Below, piece by piece: positions 58,601 to 64,000 of a stretch of DNA of 64,000 nt. The stretch is from positions 7,325,819-7,389,818 of the forward strand of contig NC_037682.1 in assembly GCF_003255815.1 (NCBI RefSeq), given 5' to 3'. Both the position numbers and the translations under genes were made by a program. Every line of letters begins with the position of its first letter. Within the stretch, counting starts at the first letter, position 1. This DNA is from Theropithecus gelada (Eukaryota; Chordata; Mammalia; Primates; Cercopithecidae). A model generated the notes under the pieces. That model saw only the letters and a program-made list of their open reading frames with translations. It searched no databases and was not told the DNA's origin.

Positions 58601-60831
58601 AGCAGCTCCTTCATGATGTATGAGTCGAAGATCTCCCGGCTGCGCGCCACACGCTCCTCCTCTGTCTCCAGCTTCTCATACTTCTTGATCTGGAGGACAG
58701 GATTCCTGCAGGTCATCTATAGCCCAGCAGGGAATGGGGGTGCCCACACCAGGTGGCTTGTGGATTCCACAAAGCTGCCCCAACCTCCTTCCCTTTCTCC
58801 GGGCAGAGCAGGGCCCGGGCCTTTGGGCCTCACCTCCTCGTAGAACTCCACCAAGGGCCTGGCCTCCTCCAGGTGGTTCAGGCAGAAGTCTCGGAAGAGC
58901 AGGTACCCTGAAGGCAACAGTGTAAGGTCACAGAGCCATGCCTCCGAGGCCTTCCCATCATTGCGGATGGTGTGAGTTGAGCTCCCTGGGCAGAACTGGC
59001 TATGGAGATGGCAAAGGTGGTCTCGGCCCCAGGCAAGGGGTGGGCCAGGCAGCCACTAAGGCTGCTGCCAACTTGAAGACACCTGGATTCTGGGTCAGGG
59101 CCCCTATGTTTCTACCCTCTTCCTGAAATCTGTTTCCCCAGGTGGCAGCTGGACGGCGATGGGTGAGGCAGAGGAGAGGTGTTAGCTCTGGCATCAGGGA
59201 GCCCTGGCTTGGCACCTGGGCCCCCACTCACTGCAGCCCAGGACCCTGTGCCTGCTCTGTGAGGCCGATACCCCGCAACGGGGCGGGCTGTGCAGGTGCA
59301 ACACGATCCAGTCTGGGGGCCCTGGGATGCTGTGGCCACCGGGGCCAGTTCAGCCTGCAGCATGGAGGGGAGGTTAGCAGGGGGCTCTGAGAGGCCACAC
59401 CACTCCTCTGAACCCTGCCCCACTGCATTGTCTGGCTTATATGCACAGTGGCCTGAGAAACAGGCAGGAAGGATGGGTCCAGTTGGAGAAACTAGGGCTC
59501 AAGGAGCTGGTCAGACACACTGCCTGTGGCAGAGGCTCAAGCGGAACCTAGGACTACTCTACCAAGTGGCAAGTCCCTGGGAAAGAGGTTGGGGGCTGGG
59601 GCCTCAGGGCAGGGGGCATGGAAGGGGTATGGGCCACAGGGAACTGGAAAGGCAAGGTGGGCTGTGGGAGGGGTTCTCAGGGGACCCCAGATAGAGTGCC
59701 CTCATGCCTGAGTAAGGGGCCTGGGCCCGGGCCCAGGGACCTGGCCCCCGAGCACTACCCGGGGACAGAGGCCCTTCTCAGGCCTCCAGTCTGACACGGG
59801 TGAGCCGGCTCAAGCTGGCAGCCTCCCATGCCTTCGGGGACACCGCATGGGCACCTGGGTCAGAGCTGCAGCCATCACTTCAGTCCTCACTGCCTGGCCT
59901 TTAGTGCAGGGCTTTTGAGGAATGGGGACCAGGCTTCACAGTGGGCACAGTGCTCTCATCTGACTGTGACAGGCCTGTGCAGTGGGACTCATGAGTCCCA
60001 TCTCCCAGGTGAGGACACCAGCAGACTCAGAGAGGTGAAGCAACTTGCCCGAGGGCACATGGCACAGGCCTGGGACCCAAACTTTGTGCTTCCTGACACA
60101 CCGACTCCCCCAGGCTGACGTCCAATGCCTGATCCCATCAGGCCAGGATGCCCCCTGTCCAGAGCTGAGCTCCTATTCTCAGGAAGGCCAAATCAGAGCC
60201 ATGTGGGGCTGGAGCCTGTTTCCCGAGACCTGCCCCAAGCCTGCCCTCCAGGCCAGGTCCACAGGGTGGGTCGCATGAAACTTCTGACAGCAGGCATCAG
60301 ACACCAGCTGGAGGAGGAATGGAGGGCCAGCGCCAGGCAGGTTGCTTACAAAGAGGGCCCATGGGGTGGGGCGGGGCCAACCACAGCTCGGCAGGCGCCA
60401 CAGGAAGGGCCCCGCCTCTTCCTGTCAGTTCTACCAACGGCCCAGAGCAGCTGCGGCCGCGCCAAGGGGAAGCTGCAACTCTCAAAAACAAAAACCCCAA
60501 AGGAGGAACTTCCCTGGCGGCCCTGGAAGACTCTGGGCCCCCACCCCCACCACGGGGCTCCCTGGGCCGATGGGCAGGGGCTAGGAGGCACGCAGGGTCA
60601 CAGAGACTTGGAGCAAACCCTGGGGTCTCGCTGGCTGCTCCACCCTGAGTAGATGGGAGGCCAAATCTCCAGAGAGTGGGGAGCACGGCTGGGCTGACTG
60701 GGGTAGGGGCAAGAAGTGAAGCCTGGTGGCTGGCAGAGCCACTGCCATACTCACCCAGCTTCTGGGAAAAGATCTTCTCAAAGGTCACCTCGCCCCGGTC
60801 CTCCAGGTACTTCTGCATGACACTGCGGATG
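52669..60831 (-). CDS. GRK2: G protein-coupled receptor kinase 2 (coding exons 2-21; exon 1 outside window)
   Basis: AGC-family kinase (ADRBK1, beta-ARK1) that phosphorylates agonist-occupied GPCRs for arrestin-mediated desensitisation. G-beta-gamma and PIP2 recruit it from the cytosol to the membrane. Exons: 60755-60831, 58834-58907, 58588-58689, 58407-58481, 58207-58268, 57314-57365, 56912-57003, 56544-56643, 56377-56455, 56153-56283, 55743-55837, 55566-55673, 55291-55357, 54885-54985, 54340-54406, 54172-54267, 53749-53911, 53136-53272, 52931-53044, 52669-52833. Together 1957 nt. With the known 113 coding nt of exon 1 this is exactly 689 codons plus stop, the human length. RGS-homology region in exons 2-6. 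Glycine loop [10 protein letters not shown] in exon 8, catalytic Lys in 'YAMK' (exon 9), YRDLKPANILL across exons 11-12, DLG in place of DFG (exon 12). PH domain in exons 19-21. Exon 20 has a CAGCAG tandem acceptor. Confidence 0.98.
53316..53619 (-). mobile_element. Alu in GRK2 intron 18
   Basis: Reverse Alu, sense with the gene, ending 'gccaccacgcccggcc'. A MIR remnant follows at about 53625-53715 ('cactttctggctgtgatcca'). Confidence 0.92.
54455..54650 (+). mobile_element. MIR in GRK2 intron 15
   Basis: Nearly full MIR: 'gagccactttctggctctgt', 'gtttcctcatctctcaaatg', then 'cagtgcttaataaatgttca'. Confidence 0.85.
58908..60754 (-). other. GRK2: GRK2 intron 2
   Basis: Largest fully contained GRK2 intron (1.85 kb). 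Contains a reverse MIR at about 60000-60110 ('agagaggtgaagcaacttgc'), otherwise no feature recognised. Confidence 0.7.
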
Positions 60832-61184
60832 CTGTAGGACAGGGGAGCGCAGTAAGCAGAAGCTCCCAGAGCCTGTCGGGGCTGCAGGCCCAGAACTGTG
60901 AGCGGAGGGCACTGCTGGTGGTGTCGCCACTCCCTCCAGGAAGGAGGCCACCATGTCGGGCATACTCACTCACCCCAGCCACAGGTCAAACCAGACGGCT
61001 TCCAGGAAGCCTTTCCCTGCACCGCCCCCGCCAGGTTGTGTCCCAAAGGCCAGGGTGGCCGGCAGGTGGCCCCCTGCTTAGAGGCCCACTGCCTGTGGGG
61101 TTTGGTCCCAGTGCTGCAACCGGCTGGCTTTGGGCACTTGGCCAAGTCACAAAAGCCAAACCTGGTTTGTGAGCAGATGAAAAG

Positions 61185-61515
61185 ACACACATGTGGCATC
61201 TCCACACAGGGGCACATGGCTCGGCGGTAAAAAGGAATGAGGCACTGACAGGGGCCACAACGCGGATAAGCCTTGAAAACATGAGGCTGAACGAAGCCAG
61301 TCACAAAGGGTTGCCACATACTGTGGGAGTCCACTCACATGAACAAACCCACGGACACAGAATGCAGATCTGCGGCTGCCGGGGACTGGAGAGAGGGAGA
61401 GGAGTGACTGCCGGTGGGGATGCGGTTTCTTTTTGGGGTAAGGGTTGCACAACATGGTGAATATACTAAAAAACACTAAATTGTATAATAAAATGATGAA
61501 TTTTGTATGAACTGC
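61185..61515 (+). mobile_element. L1M 3' fragment in GRK2 intron 1
   Basis: 'tgaaaacatgaggctgaacg' and 'acccacggacacagaatgca' match, with strong divergence and raised GC, the L1 end seen better preserved at 44430-44800. Confidence 0.6.
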
Positions 61516-63915
61516 ATCTCAATGTTTTAAATGGTAAGAAAAGGCCATGCCTTGGTCGTGTGTCCTTAGTACTTGGATATAAAATGTGACCCCTGCCCTG
61601 GGTTGGTTGGTATGGCCGTAGGGGAGGGACTGGCCACTGTGACCCCTAAAACCCAACCTGACACCCCCCCACCCTGTTTATCTCACCCCCACAATGAGTG
61701 CTGTCTGGGAGAGCCACAACAGGCTACACTCCTGGCCTCAAATACCACCTTACTATCCCCTCCTGCCCTCTCCTGGTCCATCTCCAGCCCAGCCTTGCCA
61801 GTCTGTCCCGATGGCCAGCTGAGGCCTGCATCTGGTCCTCACTAGTCTGGGCTCCTAGGGTAACGTGTAGCTGCCATACTGAGGGCATGTGCGGGGCTGG
61901 GGGCCTGTAGGGCCAACAACCTGAGCCCATGTCATGCTCACATGGCCCTGCAGGATCTATGGGGCCGCCAGCAGGCCTCCCAGGAAAAGACTGCAGCTGG
62001 TGGAGATTTGGATCTGCAAGTCCAGATTCTCTGTGCTTGGCACGGCCCCTGCCTCTCTGCACCCCGGCCCTGCCTGCCCCTAGGAGCTCAGTCCAGGGCT
62101 GGTCGGACTGGCCACCCAGGCTGTGGTCATGAAGACCTGCTGCACATCTACCCCTGAGGCACTGTGTACATCATGCCAAAGCCACCCCCTGCTCCAAGCA
62201 GCCCTGCCCAGGGCATGGTTCTGAGCCTGTGATACCAGACAGCGTGTGCAGAAGCCTTGGGAAGGGAAGGAGGCCTCTGGGTCTGGGGAGGCACTGTGCA
62301 GAAGGCGGAACTCCCCTGGGTTCCTGGAGTGCAAGCAGGATCTCGGCAGGTGGCGAAGCCAGGGAGGTCGGTAGACATGGGAACAGGCAGGGGACAGTAT
62401 GTCCAGGGATAAGCAAGAGGCCAACAGGGCAGGGGAGAGGGCACACAAAGGCCATGGCAAGGGGGAGGGCAGGGCCTTGCAAACTGGGGGGCTTCAGAGC
62501 CAAGGAGTGGGCGGGAGAGCAGGACTCAGGAGGCTCGGTCCAGGGCAGCGGCAGCCCAACTCCACTGGAGGCGCTACGGGGAGGAAGCCCAGGCAGAGGC
62601 GACACTTGGGCAGGAAGAAGGGGAAGAGGGTGGGTGGGAGAAGGCTCAGGCTGTCGGGGACCAGGAGAAGGGTTATGAGTCCAGCCCCATGAGGGCTTCC
62701 AGGCTTTGGGCCCGAGAGTCTGGAAGAACAGTGGCTCCAGCCAGAAGAGCTGTCTGCGGAGAGCAGCTCCAGGCAGCACTGACCTGGCCTGTGGACCCTG
62801 CCTGGCCACTGGCCTCAGGCTCGAGATGGGGGCTCCTATCCGTTTCCGCTGGGCACTGTCCTTCTGGGAAGGGCTGCAGTGGACTCCCGGGCCTCGGCCC
62901 CTGATCTCACTTGGTTCGAGCCTTCCTCAGGAAAGGCCGAGCAAGATAGCACGATAGCACGCGCACAGCAGGGTTGCCATGAGCACAGTCCTAAGGCCGT
63001 GACCCCCTCGCCTGCTCCCCACCCTCAGAGGCTGGGAGGGGCTGTGGCCTCTTCCAAAGTTGTCTCCAACAGGAAGCAGGGCACTGAAGACAAGGATGGG
63101 CCTAAGTGACCCTGAGTTCGCATCCTATGACTCCTTCAGAACAGACCCTGCCTGGATGGGAAAAGGGTCAATGCCCCACCACCAGGGAGTCAGGATGCTC
63201 TCTGAGAACTGGCAGGAGCTCCGAGGATGGGCCCCCCGTCCATGCCAGCACACCCACCCCTTCAGGACACATGCCAGCTCATGTCCACCAGCCACTGTTA
63301 AGGACATGTTTCCCGGCACATGGGACTCCCAGGGACACAGGAAACGGTGGACGGAGACTGTGGTGTTTCACACACAGCAGGGGCTTCATAAAAATCTCTT
63401 TAACTGAGAAAGACACAGTCCCTGCACTCAGCACTTGCAGACAGGAGGCCTGGGCCCCGGGCGGCCCTCGAGGCACAGGTTATGCACTGGGAGACCAGAG
63501 CGTGGAGAAAATCCCAAGGCCAGGGGCCTGCATCTCACCTGGGAGGTGGGCCGGGAAGGCGGGACTCTGGTTCTGCACCAGATTTTTGAGTTCTGGGACA
63601 TTCTGGTCCACAGAAGAGGATGAAAAAAAGCAAAAAAAAAAAAAAAAACCACACAAAATGCCAGTCTTCCGAAATGCCTGTCTTCTGAAATACCTGTCTT
63701 TGGGGCAGTGGAGGGTCAAATGAGTATGATCAGGTGCTGGTCAAGCGGAAGGCAGCGACAGGCAGATGCAGATGACAGGCAAAGCAATTCTAGCCTGTAG
63801 GGGTCACCCACCAGGAGCTGGGCATGGTCCTGGGAATGGGGGCCATGGGGCTTCAGCAGTAAGCCCCACTGAGCCCCAGACTTGCTTCCTAGGAGCCTGC
63901 AAAAATGGTGCCAGC

Positions 63916-64000
63916 TTGGCAGGGCGCAGTAGCTCATGCCTGTAATCCCAGCACTTTGGGAGGCCGAGGCAAGCGAATCATGAGGTCAAGAGTTCAAGAC
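63916..64000 (+). mobile_element. Alu, cut by window end
   Basis: Forward Alu 5' end, 'ttggcagggcgcagtagctc', continuing beyond the window. Confidence 0.92.

Larger units (their letters stand above)
60832..64000 (-). other. GRK2: GRK2 intron 1, partial
   Basis: Begins (on the transcript, ends) with the acceptor 'gtcctacag' at 60832 and runs off the window. I looked for the N-terminal exon ('[20 protein letters not shown]') and did not find it here. This fits the long first intron known for this gene. Apart from an L1 fragment and an Alu, the interval is GC-rich and featureless to my reading, and could hold intronic enhancers. Confidence 0.8.

Noticed and set aside
60832..64000. GRK2 exon 1 within the window
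   Set aside because: No frame matches the conserved N-terminus, and the long first intron known for this gene explains its absence.

Overview
This is a nuclear genomic window from an Old World monkey (macaque/baboon-like). Three large, intact, multi-exon genes with near-human protein sequences sit in a background saturated with Alu elements. Many of the youngest Alus carry a variant set (for example 'ctgagatccggccactgc', 'gggcgaggtggcggg') that I associate with the AluYRa/AluY lineages of cercopithecoids rather than with human AluY. From family knowledge the locus is orthologous to human 11q13.2. The window is written in the opposite sense to the usual human orientation, so all three named genes read on the minus strand.

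Layout. 1-13.2 kb is gene-free: a Tigger2-like DNA transposon relic (1.9-7.2 kb) bombarded by Alus and by a MER1-type hAT element, an ERVL-MaLR LTR, and old LINE 3' ends. One 100-N assembly gap sits inside an Alu. 13.2-16.2 kb is mostly unique, with a few well-formed minus-strand splice signals. 18.3-19.4 kb is a CpG island carrying RFX, NRF1 and ZNF143-like motifs within 70 bp. Together these suggest an unidentified minus-strand transcript, possibly a lncRNA. 20-24.8 kb is intergenic, with Alus and an ERV LTR-like block.

Genes, from high to low coordinates (transcription order on the minus strand): GRK2 (coding exons 2-21 at 60.83-52.67 kb; exon 1 lies beyond the window), ANKRD13D (15 coding exons, 47.95-34.69 kb), SSH3 (14 coding exons, 33.41-25.47 kb). 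I placed every exon boundary by reading splice sites and frame. The coding lengths close in frame: SSH3 657 aa, ANKRD13D 605 aa, GRK2 689 aa if exon 1 contributes its usual 113 coding nt. SSH3 and ANKRD13D start in CpG islands. The genes are head-to-tail neighbours, not an operon. Functionally they are a cofilin phosphatase, a ubiquitin-binding adaptor of receptor endocytosis, and a GPCR kinase.

I found no wholly novel protein system. The items most worth checking are the unassigned CpG-island transcript, a GC-AG intron in ANKRD13D, an AU-rich element in its 3' UTR, and a tandem Alu block bracketed by one target-site duplication. No tRNA, rRNA, CRISPR or bacterial feature is present.
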